A DNA stretch of 64,000 nucleotides, taken from contig CAIIXF020000006.1 of the NCBI GenBank assembly GCA_903813345.2, positions 9,534,989 to 9,598,988 on the forward strand, given 5' to 3'. Positions 1 through 11,897 of this stretch are shown here, one piece after another. Position 1 is the first letter of the stretch. Every line of letters begins with the position of its first letter. Position numbers and translations under genes: made by a program. The DNA is from Owenia fusiformis. Taxonomy: Eukaryota; Annelida; Polychaeta; Sabellida; Oweniidae. Below the pieces are notes generated by a model that ran no database searches, was not told where the DNA came from, and saw only the letters and a list, made by a program, of their open reading frames with translations.

Positions 1-3000
1 TAAAGTAGATGATATGAAAAGTGATGTGGCTCTCATAAAAGATTATTTGGAAAAAATGCAGAAAAGTACACAGTGTGAATCAAAAGGTGCAAAAAAATTT
101 CCCAAAGAAATGACAAGTCCTCAGGGTAGCATATTCAACTTAACAAATACATATTTTTTCAGATCAATTGTCATTTTCAACATTCCATGAAACAAATAAT
201 AAGGCAGTGGTATTTTCTCTTTTTGTCAAAATTTACACATGACAGGACACAATTAAAAATTTCTATAAAATAAAAAGAAATCATAAAATCTTGATTGATC
301 TTATCTGACAACTCATATTTGAGATATCAATTGATTCATATTTTGTAGATTCGACAACCACAACTCCTGCTGACACACAACCTACACAAACTTGTGAGTA
401 ATCTCTATTTAATTATTTCTTCATCTGAACAGGTCTACAATCAGCTGATTAAAAGATCTCACAGTTTGGCCTTATGATTATAAAATGAATTTTTTATTTT
501 TACTGTTACTTGATTTACCGATGATAAAATAATATGTGTGTACCTATTCATGAATAACAAGTATTGTAATTTTGTAGCAACAACAACCAGAGGTCCTGTT
601 GAGAAACAACCTGCACCATCGGGTGAGTAATCGGTTTATGCTTATTTTTTCTTTAACTAATCTCCTATCTGTTAATACTCCTATAGCACCCTGAACAACT
701 AACATTCACAAAGTACAAAGTGACATTTATATTTTCCTATTTACTTTAGGAATTTTTGGGACATGGGTAGGATCATTTGATTGTAACAATGTTGAATACA
801 GTGCCAGGATAGATATATCTGATGTAGGAGACCAGGGAATGCAACCACAGGGAGTGCTAACATATTGGAAAGCTGAGGCTATGGTCAATGGTTCACAGGA
901 AATTAAGGGCACTTTAAATAAGGCAAACGGCGCATTCACATTGCTTGGAATAAAGTGGATCGAGCAACCAGCTGGTCAGAAAGCCTGGTTTTTGTTGGTC
1001 AATGGGCAGTTTGACAACACAAAGCAAACAATATCAATGTCTTTTGTATCCCCTGGTCTTTGCAAAAGTGAGATGACAACCTTTTATAGGCAAAACAGTG
1101 AGTAATCAAATATTTCACAAAATCACATCTCTACATCCATCTATTGTACTCTGTTCTGCGAAAGGTGGTAACTTCAGAACTTTAAGGTAAAATCTGTTAC
1201 GAATGCTCATAGCTACAGGTTATTTCATGAGTAACAAAGTGCTCCCAAAAGTGTGATAAATATAAATTATTCTATATTCGGTTCAGGATATTGGAATCAT
1301 CACAAGGGTAATATAGTATATCTGCCCTGGGGGCAAAATATTATTCTTAATTCTGAAAAAAGATGGCCTTTCTGAATTTAGCAGTCATCTTCCTTTTTGA
1401 GCAGAGTCCAATGTCCATAAGGCATAAGCACATAAAATCTTAATATAATCTGACAACAGGTACTTGAGATATCACCAATTATTGTATTATACAAATTATG
1501 GGGGCCATTTTGAATTGAGCAGACATTAGAAAATTCCTTCTCGAGCAGTGGTCCAGACATTAACCTTGACCAAGTATACCGTTATCTATAATGCTCGATT
1601 CTTATTTTATAGTTTCAACAACCACTGCTGCCGATGACACACAACCCATACCAACATGTGAGTAATCTCTATATAATTATTTCTTCATCTGAACAAGTCT
1701 TTGATAAGCCTGTAAGATCTCAGGTTAATGGCCTTAGTATGTAAAATGAAGGTTTTTCTATCTTAATTGTAATCTTGATTTATCCGTAATTGAATAATAT
1801 GAGTACCTGTACATGAATAACAATAGACTATATACCTTTGTAGCTTCAACCAAAGCTCCTGCTAACACGCCAGGTGAGTGATCTGTTTATGATTATTTCT
1901 TTTCTGTATGACACATTGTACTTTTCTTAAAAGATATTATGATATGGTCCATTCAAAGTGAGGATTTTTCTATCTTAATCGTAATTCAGCTTACACATCA
2001 GCAGGGGATAGAAACGCGTCCAGTATTTTCGTCCGGTACGAAGTAGATGTTCCCAATGTACTGGCAATCTGATGAGCCTAGGTAAGGAGACACTGTTAAA
2101 CAATCATAGTAAGTAAAATTAAATTACACCTACCTCTTTCTGGAACAAAAATGGATGTCTGCGTCAAGTATTTCCTGTTGTACTGAACAAAAATACTGGA
2201 CGTGTTTCTTATCCCCTGATTAGCGCAGTACATTAAGTAATAAAAAAATCAAATTCTACTTAATCACAAAGTAAAGTGACAAATCATATTTTCCTATTTA
2301 CTTTAGGAATTCTTGGGACATGGGTAGGATCATTTGATTGTAACAATGTTGAATACAGTGCCAGGATAGATATATCTGATGTAGGAGACCAGGGAATGCA
2401 ACCACAGGGAGTGCTAACATATTGGAAAGCTGAGGCTATGGTCAATGGTTCACAGGAAATTAAGGGCACTTTAAATAAGGCAAACGGCGCATTCGCATTG
2501 ATTGGAATACAGTGGATAAATAAACCAGATGATCAGACAGCTTTTTTTGTGTTGAGCCATGGGCAATTTGACAACAAAGAGGACACAATATCATTACGGT
2601 TTCAATCGCATAACTTTTGCACCAGTGAGATGACAACCTTTTATAGGCAAAACAGTGAGTAAATATTTCCCAATTTCACATTTCTACATCCATCTATTGT
2701 ACTCTATTCTGCGAATTTTGGTAACCTCAGAATTTTAAGGTAAAATCTGTTATGAATGATCATATTTATATTAGAGATTATTTCATGATCAAGGGGAGTA
2801 CGCCAGTGATTCACCCAAACCATGTGTGATAAAAAAGAGTTTATACTAGCAAATACAGATCCTAAACTAACATTAAAAAATATTCTTGACGTTTTCCAGC
2901 AACTTTGCCTAAAGACTGTAGTGATGACACTAGCTTTACTGGTGTTAGAACAATCCAACCACAGGGACAAGATTCATTCAGAGTATACTGCAGTGGGGGA

Positions 3001-3537
3001 TGTGTCTACATGGCCAGGCGATTTGATGGGAGTCTTGATTTTTACAGAGGCTGGGTCGAGTATCAAAGAGGGTTTGGAACCCCAGTAGGGGAATATTTCA
3101 TTGGCCTGGACAATCTTCATCATTTATTGAATCAAAGGAACTATAAACTCAGAGTTTACCTTACCATGTGGCCCCCACAGAGTGAAACACGCCATGCTAA
3201 CTACTCCATATTTGATGTGAGCGACCAACATGATAACTACAGATTGACAATTGGAGGTTATAGTGGCACTGCAGGGGACTCCCTTTCTTACCACAATGGT
3301 ATGGTCTTTAGTACAAAGGATGCCGGTAGTAACAAACAGTGTGCTATTAACTCTGGAGGGGCTTGGTGGTATAAAAATTGTTATTTCTCCAATTTGTTTG
3401 GTTTCTATAGTAGTGGCCCCAAGTGCACTGTTTCTATTAAGTGTGCAGCTTGGGTAAAATGGCCAAATGAAATTAGCCCATCTCAAAATTATTACTATTC
3501 TTTCAAAAAGATTGACATGAAAGTTTGCCCAAAATAA
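1..3537 (+). CDS. fibrinogen-related (FREP-like) protein, 5' end outside window
   Basis: Predicted exons are 1-125, 349-393, 578-622, 750-1097, 1613-1657, 1844-1873, 2307-2654 and 2900-3537, all with GT/AG borders and all internal junctions in phase 1. The first exon is Lys/Glu-rich and could be the end of a coiled coil. The 45- and 30-base exons encode Thr/Pro linkers such as STTTTPADTQPTQT. Two 116-codon exons carry a duplicated domain. The last exon is a fibrinogen C-terminal domain, with motifs RRFDGSLDFYRGW, GLDNLHHL and GGAWWYKNC. Such proteins are usually secreted lectins used in pathogen recognition; that role is inferred from the family. No signal peptide is visible because the 5' end is missing. 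The gene lies beside or inside the oppositely oriented ASPM locus. Confidence 0.8.
750..1097 (+). repeat. first copy of duplicated W-G-C domain exon (FREP-like gene)
   Basis: This 348-base, phase 1-1 exon encodes about 116 residues starting GIFGTWVGSFDC and ending near TTFYRQNS. The layout is W-x-G-x-F-x-C near the start, a central GxFxLxGIxW block, an LxxGxFD stretch and a late Cys. It resembles an unnamed small all-beta domain common in bacterial and animal extracellular proteins. That is pattern recognition only. The first part is identical at DNA level to the copy at 2307-2654; the second part has diverged. Confidence 0.75.
2307..2654 (+). repeat. second copy of duplicated W-G-C domain exon (FREP-like gene)
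   Basis: Same length and phase as the exon at 750-1097, with the same acceptor tract (cctatttactttag) and donor (A|GTGAGT). The second half differs (GIQWINKPDDQ here against GIKWIEQPAGQ in copy one). Intron sequence downstream of both copies is also similar, so the duplication includes flanking intron. It is about 1.56 kb from copy one, with linker exons lying between the two. Confidence 0.75.
2900..3537 (+). other. fibrinogen C-terminal (FReD) domain exon
   Basis: A single exon encodes the whole domain, about 212 residues, ending in TAA at 3535-3537. Landmarks in order are LPKDC, YCSGGC, RRFDGSLDFYRGW, GEYFIGLDNLHHL, HNGMVFSTKDAGSNKQCA and GGAWWYKNCYFSNLFGFY. Two parts are shorter than the family norm. 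The usual GGGWTV segment after the YC motif is replaced by SGGCVYMA. The acidic calcium loop before the NCA-type motif is only KDAGSNKQCA. Calcium-dependent binding may therefore be altered. Confidence 0.8.
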
Positions 3538-4345
3538 TATGATACTCTCTAAACATAATTAGATAAATTGGATACATTTTATTGTAATGGTACCAAAATA
3601 TATGTACATGTACTGTATATCTATGGGGAAGAAAATGTTTGTAAAGTTTATCCTGCATCAATACTGCAGTATAGAATATTTATGTTATCCTCTATCAAAT
3701 GTTCATCTTCTGGGGCAAATCAACTTTAGTTGAACCTTTGAATTTTTACTCTGCATGTAAATTTATTTATCTTTGGTATATCTATAACACAAATGCTTGG
3801 GCATAACTAAAATGTTCAAATATCTACTTTGAATTACATTTACTGGGCAATAAGTTTGTTTTGAACAGACCTAGGGTGCTCTTGGTGCTCAGATCTAACA
3901 GATGCCATGATAGTGATTCAAGTATGAGGCAAAAGCCATCAATAGCAACAGGAGTGAAAAATATATTGTAATTGAGGTGTAACATATAGGAATATCATAG
4001 CTTTGCCAAAACCTGCATATTTTCCACATAGACCTCACCACGTGGCCTCCTCAAATTGAACAAGGCATTAACATGCAAAATGTCACCACCTGCCATTTGC
4101 TACAGGCACTGACCACCTACTGCCAACTGTCAAACACCACTCACAAAAAAGTTGGATGCTATATAACATGTGACCACTCATGGTGATAACATAATTATGT
4201 CATCCTGGAGATGGATGAGATCAATAAACATTGACAATTAGAGGTTATTGAACAATTAAGATTTTCTACAGGGTGCCCCACCCCATCTGGGCTTTTCATT
4301 TTCCTGAATATAATTATCATTATGCAAAAATAAAGCAATGCTTAC
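3538..4345. other. intergenic or intronic DNA with one copy of a dispersed repeat
   Basis: No exon is visible on either strand. An AATAAA at about 4329 could end the FREP-like transcript, although it lies next to the ASPM exon at 4346. Bases about 4050-4165 contain a copy, in reverse, of a dispersed repeat with the words caccacctgccatttg and ccaactgtcaaacacc. The same repeat is seen near 25340, 27240, 33350, 33480 and 33690. Confidence 0.5.
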
Positions 4346-7300
4346 TATTGGTTGGTTTGTTAGCATCAACAGTGTCATCTGGTGGAGTAAGAATGAAGTT
4401 GATCCAGCGTATAAACCCTCGCTCTTGTTTCTCTATCCACCTCTCATCATAGTACATGTTCTTGCTAGCGAATGGCATAGGATGTTTAGGAAGGGCTGAA
4501 AATAGGTCAACATTGTTCCTAATGGTTTACTGTAGCAGTAATACACAGGTGTGTGAATCTGGGTGCAAATAATATGGTCAATGCAATGTTTGTATACTGT
4601 AACTATAAAGCACATACTAGTTACGTATTAACAGATTCGATGTAATTTTCAAGATGAATTTAAAAAAAACAGGCCAAATAGCTGGAGTTACAATGATGAT
4701 TCAAAGATTTAGATGAGAGGACAGAGTTTGATGGTTGACGTACCTGTTTTAGCCTTCTTAGTCAGTACCAGTCTAGATTTAGCAAGGCCCTTCACTGAAG
4801 GTTTGCTGCCAATACTTTTACGTGCCTTAGGTGGACTACGACCTGTCCTTGTTTTAATGGCAGCTATAATAGATATAGGAATTCGTATGTGAGTATCTGT
4901 GTACAATATCAAATTCAACCAGTTTACTTTAAACATCATCAATATAAAAATACAAGAATGAAGTGGCCATCAGTGCTACAGAAACGACCATTTAATCTTG
5001 GATACACAAATGGCAAGGCATTTATGGTTCTGTTTGCATTATAGATAATAACAGATTTTAATTGGTAGAATTTATAACGTAACCATATCTTTAACTTACC
5101 ATTCCTTCTCAGCTGCATAGTGCGTGTCATAGGTCTATCTGGGGTGCCTGAGTTTTTAGATTTTACAGCCATCTTAGCCTCTGGGGACTTCAGCTTCTTT
5201 AGTGGCTTCTGGACACGTCTCGTCTCACTCTCGCTCCTACTTTGGCTATGGGTTCTTTTAGCGGAGAAAATGGCACGAGGTTCTGTGGTAATACTATTGC
5301 TGGGTGGTCTACTTCTAAACCTTGAAGACTTTGTGACTGTCTCAGTCGCAATCTCCCTCGGTTTCTTCTTAACTGTATTCAGTTCAGGACTTATGGTCCA
5401 AGCTTCATTGTTGAGAACTTTATCAGGAGTGGCTTGCTTAGTAATGTCTGGTTTTACATCAGTTGGTCCTATCTCTATAGCATCCTTGTTCAGCTCATTG
5501 GTTGCTTCCAAACTGGTGTTATGTTCACTAGCAACTGGGCTTGCCTTTGGAGTGTCTGGATCTTCATGATCTCTTGCTATTGGGGTGCAGTTGTTTTCAT
5601 ACTCGAAATCAGTGGTTTCTGACTTTATCGGAGACTGATACACATCTTTGATGTCTACAGCTTCATTTTGCAATTGATTCCCTAACACTGACATATTGTT
5701 GAGGTTAGCTACTTCAAGAGCTTCTACCATCTCATCAATTTCGTTATGTGCTTCTGAGTCATCACTCTTGATGGAGTCATTATCATTGATACTAGATACA
5801 TCACTAAGGAGGGATCTCTCTAAGCCATCAGTGCAACTATAGTATGTGGTATCTGCAGTGGACAGTGTGGACAAAGTAGAGGAATTCAACTCAGGTTCTG
5901 GTTTAACATCTTCCCCAAGGGACTCGTCGTCCTCATTATCATTACTGTCCTCATTTTCGCTATCTCCCTGTTTCTCATAAGGTGATTGCTCAATCTTGAT
6001 TGGAGTTGCAGGTTTGATGTTTTCCTTATCTTCATCAGCATCAAATTCATCAAAGTCGAGAGCTTTTGATGGTGTGTATTTTGTGGGGGTTAATCCAATA
6101 CCATGGAAGTTGTTGTCAAGCTGTCTCTCTGGTGATGAGAGTTGTTTGCTGGTTGATGGTTGTTTTGATAGTGTATGCATTTTCTCAAGTGTGTTTACAT
6201 CTACTTGTTGGCTTTCGGGTTCTTCATTAGCAACTTCATTAATCAGATCCACTTTAGTTGGAGATTTCTCTGGAGTAAATTCAAACTCTTGCTCAGGTGT
6301 CATATGCTTCTCATCAATTTTCTCAGGAGTGAATTCAAAGTCATTATTCATTTCAATATTTTCATTCCTTTTTGCTTGTGGTTTCATTGGTGTGAATTCA
6401 AAGTCAACCCTCGATTGGACATTTTCAGTAATTTTAGGTTGCGTTTTTTGTGGAGTGAACTCAAAATCAATCTCAGTTTTAACATGGTCAGTTTTCTGAA
6501 GTTGTTCTTTTTGTGGAGTGAATACAAAGTCCACCTCAGTGTCAATATGGTCAGTATCTTTATGTTGCATTTTTAGTGGAGTGAATGCAAAGTCGATCTC
6601 AGTTTTAATATGGTCAGTATCTTTATGTTGCACTTTTAGTGGAGTGAACTCAAAGTCAATATCCTGGAGAGGTGGGAAGTATTTCTTATTTGGTGTGTAG
6701 TTCGAAGGTGTTCCACATAGACTCGCAGGTGTAGCTACCAGTTCAGATACACCTCTAATAACTGGAGAGTCAACTGCATCTTTCTTTCTGTCTTCTGCAG
6801 GCTCAGACTCTTCATCTTCATTGACCTGTTCTAGAGGAGTACATGGTGAACCCGATCTTGATCTATGTGGTGGGAACTTTTTAGGGGATGCAGGGCTGAG
6901 AGGGAGCATTAAACTGGCAATTGCACCAATAGACTTTCCCTTGTTGATAACAACTGTTTCTCTTCGTGGACTTGGATGGGCAGGAATATCCTGGAACATC
7001 TTGTTGTCTTTCACTGGGTTGAAGATAGCCTTTTGAGGACTCACCAAGGGAGATGTTGGTTTAGCTTTGGATATAACCACTGTCTCTCTCCTTGGACTGG
7101 GCTGTTCAATCTCTTGGAAGAGATTTTTCTTTGCATTAAATAGGGAGTTGAGGGCATCTCTCTGTAATCTTTGCTCTGCTGCAGGGAGTGGAGATATAGG
7201 TTTAGCCTTGTCTAGAACCACAGTTTCACGTCGAGGGCTTGGTTGAGGTGGGATCTCTTGAAACAGATGCTTATTTTTAAGAGCATCTTTTGGAGAATGG

Positions 7301-10284
7301 AACCTCTCAGTTTGCTTCTGATGTGGTTGATTCTTCAATGGAGACATTGGTTTCACTTTATCTAGGATGACTGTTTCACGCCTGGGGCTTGGATTAGCTG
7401 GTATAGATTGGAACAGTTGATGACGTGCACCAACCACTGGTGCCTGGTTGGGTACATGAGGGTGTAAAATAAAGCTCTCTCTAGTTGGATTATCAGTGGA
7501 AGGCTTTCCCTTACAGACAGTCACAGTAGTGCGTCTGGGACTGGGATGATCGGGGATAGGCTGGAATTTGTCATCTTTAATAAATGGAATTGGATTACTT
7601 GGTTTAGCTTGGAATTGTGTGTCTTTCACAACAGGTATTGCAATATTATCTGGCTTTACTGTATGTTTTTCCTTAGTAACAGTCTTGGTTCTTAACCTTC
7701 GACCACTGGATGGTGTATTAGACCCTGGCCTCAAGCTATTTCTACCTCCAAGACCATTTGGTGTTGCAATATTTCGGCGAGGTGACCCAAATTTTGGTGC
7801 AGGGGATGCACCATTGAGACTAGCGTTTAAGGCTTTCTTTACATTCTCTAACTGTTTCACCATGACATCATGTGGAATGGAGCTGTCGAGGAGAGACCCT
7901 GGACTCAAGGTGTCTGAGGGCTCATCAGAATTATTGTGTAGAAGGGAATCAGGACTGAGAACACTATCGTCAAAATTTTGATGGTTTCTCGTGAGTTCTG
8001 ATTGATTGAGAAGACTATCATCGAGGAGTTGACGGTTGATGGTTTGCACTGATTGGTTCAGTGAGTCTTCTAAGAATGAGTTAGGACTGATGTGTAGTTT
8101 GTGCTGTATAGATGTGTTCATTGTGCTGCTGATCTGTCTTTTAGTTAATGATTCTCTCATTGGGGTGTCCATGTTCGATGATGACAACTCAGATGAGTTC
8201 CTCATTGATGACTGGTGCTCCCGCATCGGTGTATCCAGCTCCATAGCTGTCTCTTTTAATGCCTTTGAGTGGTTCTTCAATGCTATGTGGAGTCCTTCCT
8301 CTGAGTAGGGAACTTGCTTCTCAGGAGTTCGGATCAATGGTGACATGCGTCGTTGATTTGGTGGGCTCCTCATAGATGTATCATGGAATTTACTATGTAT
8401 TTTGGCGACAGGAGATAAATCTACTCTGATTGGTTTATTATTAATAGGGCTCTGGGTGGTGTCACGCGTCAATTTCTTTATGGACTCTGGTGTATCAGTT
8501 TGTAGGGTTGCGGGTGATATAAACTGTTTGTGTGCATGCGTGGGTGTGTTTTCTCTATCTGCTATACTCTTGTTGGTGTTACCTCTTTGAGGTGAAACAA
8601 AAACAGACCTTTGGGATAATCCAGTTGGTCGTTTTGGGGATTGAAAAAGTCCTTTGTTTTCGGGTTGAGACTTCAATGGTGATGATTTAGTTTCTAAATG
8701 TCTAATGTTTTCATTGCTTGACCCGAGTGGTGTTACCTGGACATTGCAATCAATTTCTTTCATTGAAGATTTGTTGGAATCATATATGGGGAAATTATCA
8801 GAATCAGAGGCATATGACTCTAGTGAAGTCGTATCTGGATCGGCAATCAGTGGTTTCATTATTTTGGGATTTCTTTTTGGCTGCCCAAGGATATCAGTGT
8901 TTTGTGGCTGTAATGGCTTCTTGGTCCAGAATTTTCTCTGCAAAATTGCACAAAAATACATGTACTCTTATTATATAAGCATACAAATATGAGATTTCCT
9001 GCAAGTGTTTTAATCCTATTTTAGTATACTAAGACTAGTAATTTAAAAAGAATAAGGTCAAACTGTCACGTGGAAAAATATTTGTATATTCTAAAAGTTT
9101 TTGCCAACCATTTGTCAATACCAACTAAGATGCAAGCAAATGTATTTTGTACCTTTTTCTTCTTCTGTGTGGGTACGGGCTCCACGACTCCATAAACATA
9201 CGCCTGTAATCTGTAGGTACCATCTACATGGAACAAGATCATCTCCCGACAATTACCCTCCTCAGTTGGGGTCCAGGTTATTTGGAGCATTACCTTGATT
9301 ATATAATAGTGCACAATTAAAGGTACTTTAATGTCAAACATTTCAATGGATCAAATAAAACTAAAATTCAAAATGAATATAACATTAGAATTCCTTTGAT
9401 ACTTATATTGAAATCATAACTTTGCAACATGATAAATTTAAATAAATTGAACATCAAACAAGATTATCATGTATTGCAGTTATCTAGCATGCATGCCAAA
9501 GATGTTTCTCCTTGGAAATCAATGGAGGAACAGCTTGTTTCATTTCACACATAAATGGTGACTCACTTCATCTTTTGGAGCCACAACAAACTGCATCTGA
9601 TCCACAGTAAAGTTTTTCTTGTGTGGAAACTTCTCTATAACAACTACTTGTTCATAATCATGCGGATTTTTAACAAGCAAGTTGCGGATCTTGGACTTTT
9701 CTACTCTAACTGTTCCAAATCCTAGAAGAAAATGGATTACAAAATATGTATGTAAAACAAAAATGGTAAATGGGATAAAAACAGCCTGATAAATGACTTT
9801 CTAAGCAATTGTATATAAAAAAAACATACCAGCACCTTCATTAATAGGAATATTTACTATCTAGTAAATGATTCATTTTAACAGTTGACATGGTTTGGTT
9901 TACATTTTAGCAAATGAAATAAATAAATGCAATTCAATGTGAAATAGAAAATAAAATGTGCTTTTTTACTTACTCTATCTGTATAAAGAATATAGACTGG
10001 GAGGCCCAGAGATACATGAGCAAAAATTAGATATAAGATATTATGGATATAAGCATTGCCAAATAAAACCCATCCTGGATATCTTTAAAATATTTTTTCA
10101 GTTAAATCATACCTATACGTGGTGCCTTAGTGAAGTGTGTGAGAGTGAGCTCCTCAACTTCTCCTTCACTATGCTCTATGGCAAGCTGTGTCTCTATCTG
10201 TTTACCTGGGGTGAACCATGACCGCCGTTTGGCAGACTTTTTACTGCCCCCAGGTCCAGAGGAAAATGGTATCCAGTCAACCAT
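4346..10284 (-). CDS. ASPM: abnormal spindle / ASPM, N-terminal part (gene continues left)
   Basis: Coding exons on the minus strand are 10284-10113 ([13 protein letters not shown]), 9721-9567, 9293-9153, 8937-5100, 4863-4744 and 4495-4346, with compatible phases (1,0,0,1,1,1). Exons 2-3 form an ASH/MSP-type beta domain ([19 protein letters not shown], then [16 protein letters not shown]). The long exon is disordered and rich in SP/TP sites. The last visible exon has the strongest signature, [15 protein letters not shown] followed by [15 protein letters not shown], the conserved ASPM block before the calponin-homology domains. ASPM acts at spindle poles, binding microtubule minus ends. The CH and IQ parts are absent; the next exon should lie left of base 1, beyond the FREP-like gene. 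The start was chosen as the first ATG after the acceptor at 10290-10291. Confidence 0.9.
6265..6663 (-). repeat. seven FEFTP short repeats in ASPM
   Basis: Seven copies of D-F-x-F-T-P-x-K occur at about 15-26 residue spacing, for example [30 protein letters not shown] and EFEFTPEK. The linkers are also repeated (QHKDTDHI twice). The DNA words gtggagtgaa and tcaaagtc recur on the plus strand. Each copy has a TP site that a mitotic kinase could phosphorylate; that is inference. Confidence 0.8.
6945..7575 (-). repeat. five PSPRRETVV short repeats in ASPM
   Basis: Five copies fit [LM]FQ-x-IP-x-x-PSPRR-[ET]-TV followed by a KxK cluster, for example [17 protein letters not shown] and [17 protein letters not shown], spaced about 40-55 residues apart. 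A weaker relative (GSPRRNIAT) lies near 7770. Repeated short motifs in this part of ASPM are candidates for partner docking. Katanin is a known ASPM partner, but assigning these repeats to it is my inference. Confidence 0.8.
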
Positions 10285-10289
10285 TTTCA

Positions 10290-10904
10290 CTGAAAATATG
10301 CCAAAATGTTTATGAAAGGGGGTAAGAACCCATTTTTTCACCAAGATTAGTGTCCAATGGATATCTATCATACTGATAAACATAGATAGATATCGATACG
10401 AGAATCGATAGCTACTGATAAACATCTAAAATGCACTTGGAGAATTGTCATATGTAAATTCTATGGCACCCATTGGTTACCGGCTTATGAGCGTGCAAAG
10501 ATCACAGGCACCAGTATCGCCACCTTTTAGCAGTCGGATTAGAACGATCTAAAGCCCTTTCTTTTGAGTTCTGAACAACTAATAAGAAGATCTGCTTTGC
10601 TTTGCTTTCAGTGTGGGGAGCTTTCAGTGTGGGGGTCACGCTCATAAGCAAGAATATAAAAATGATTATTTTGGCAGATATTATCCAGGCTGGAAATGAG
10701 GTGGCCGTGGAAGAATGTAACCATGGTAACACTTGACAGTAAGAAGTCAGGTCATACACCTATTTCAGATTCAGATTGCGAGATTCGAAAAATATTCGAC
10801 CAGCAAGTTCAAGTTGAGCAACGATGTGAAATTGAGTTGAAATAAAAAAAATTAGATCTAAGACTGACTGTCTATAGAAAGAAGCAAACTAAAAAAGAAC
10901 TCAC
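10290..10904 (-). other. ASPM first intron (5' UTR)
   Basis: On the minus strand a consensus donor AAG|GTGAGT at 10905/10904 pairs with an acceptor TTTTCAG at 10291-10290, five bases upstream of the ATG. This implies a non-coding first exon ending at 10905. No coding potential is seen inside. Confidence 0.5.
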
Positions 10905-10905
10905 C

Positions 10906-11100
10906 TTATATTTTTCTGAATATTTATCAAACGTTCTGCATACTCCAATGTATTATTACTCAAGTGTTTGAGCGATTTATTGGATATTTAGAGAGGAGAG
11001 ATCAGATCAGTGGAAATCTGAATTTCGAACGTTTTAAATGTTCAACCAATGAAATGCCTCGACTCAGAGTATTTAAATTTTTGACCAATCAGATTACTTT
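10906..11100 (-). promoter_or_regulatory. probable ASPM promoter with two CCAAT boxes
   Basis: Upstream of the inferred non-coding exon are two CCAAT motifs (ACCAAT at 11045-11050 and 11084-11089) and TTCGAA/TTTAAA words. This is a layout seen in cell-cycle promoters bound by NF-Y. It fits the mitotic role of ASPM, but the transcription start is not determined and AT-rich DNA gives such words by chance. Confidence 0.3.
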
Positions 11101-11366
11101 TTACATATTAGAAAGGAACTGTAATTGTTTAGTCACGTGACAGTCACATGATACTCTTTTTTGAAACAATTTCATGTTTACCCATCAAAAAACTCAAATA
11201 AATGTCATAAAATGAAACCTGGAATGGATATGATGCCCGTAAGTATGTATATTATCATAATATCTCAAATTACCGACCTGAATGTAAGATGGAAACAGAT
11301 CTACGTGTATGAAAAACACAGAACTTCAATTTTTTCAATTTTTTAAGTGCTCACCACCATATAGAC

Positions 11367-11897
11367 ACTAAAAATTTCTCCATCTAAAATGTCACTCGAC
11401 TTTTTGGCAATTAAAAGTCCCTGCCTGCATTTAGTAGTCATATATTGTCATGTGCATAATTTTGAAACCATATCCTAATTATTTCACAAACCCTTTGTTG
11501 ATTCTGCCATAGTTTCCAATTTGTAAACAGCATTAAAGCCTTTATAATTGGAACTTTTTTGAAATTTCCAAAATGGCTGCCATGTGATTCCAGAATTAAC
11601 ATGAGTGTGACGTGACATCACAGTTGCTCGTTCCTAGGTAACAACAAGATCACAATTGCTCGTTTCTAGATAGCAACAAGATTTTTGATAAAATGGCACA
11701 GAATTACCCTGATTAACACCCTTAAAATTCGATTTTCAAAGAATATATTTGGAGAAACAATAAAAGGTAAGTGGAATAAATTAGAAGATGGTTTCAAGTT
11801 ACCACAGAAGTCAATTTGAAACTCAAGAATGCTTTCTTTGACTCATAATCACAAAAAAGTCGAGTGACATTTTAGATGGAGAATTTCTTAGACTGTA
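11367..11897. mobile_element. MITE-like element with inverted termini
   Basis: The left end contains ctccatctaaaatgtcactc (from about 11381) and the right end its reverse complement (about 11850-11882). This gives inverted repeats of at least 30 bases around a non-coding core of about 0.5 kb. The core holds a two-copy 32-base repeat (cacagttgctcgttcctagg at about 11619 and a variant at 11651). No transposase is present. Confidence 0.7.

Larger units (their letters stand above)
5100..8937 (-). other. ASPM: giant ASPM exon (disordered region)
   Basis: This 3838-base exon matches the ASPM habit of having one very large early exon. It opens with [10 protein letters not shown] and ends at MQLRRN before a GTAAGT donor. 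It contains SPDSFL-like motifs ([28 protein letters not shown] at about 8090-7880), then five PSPRRETV repeats, then seven FEFTP repeats. These are followed by acidic and Ser/Lys-rich stretches. The reading frame is open throughout, which argues for a functional gene. Confidence 0.85.

Noticed and set aside
4960-5098. Extension of the long ASPM frame past 5100 ([14 protein letters not shown]...)
   Set aside because: A consensus GTAAGT donor at 5099 joins in phase to the exon at 4863, so the extension is intron.
5120-6700. Long plus-strand open frames opposite ASPM
   Set aside because: They are antisense shadows of the repetitive, stop-poor ASPM exon, with no splice or start support and biased composition.
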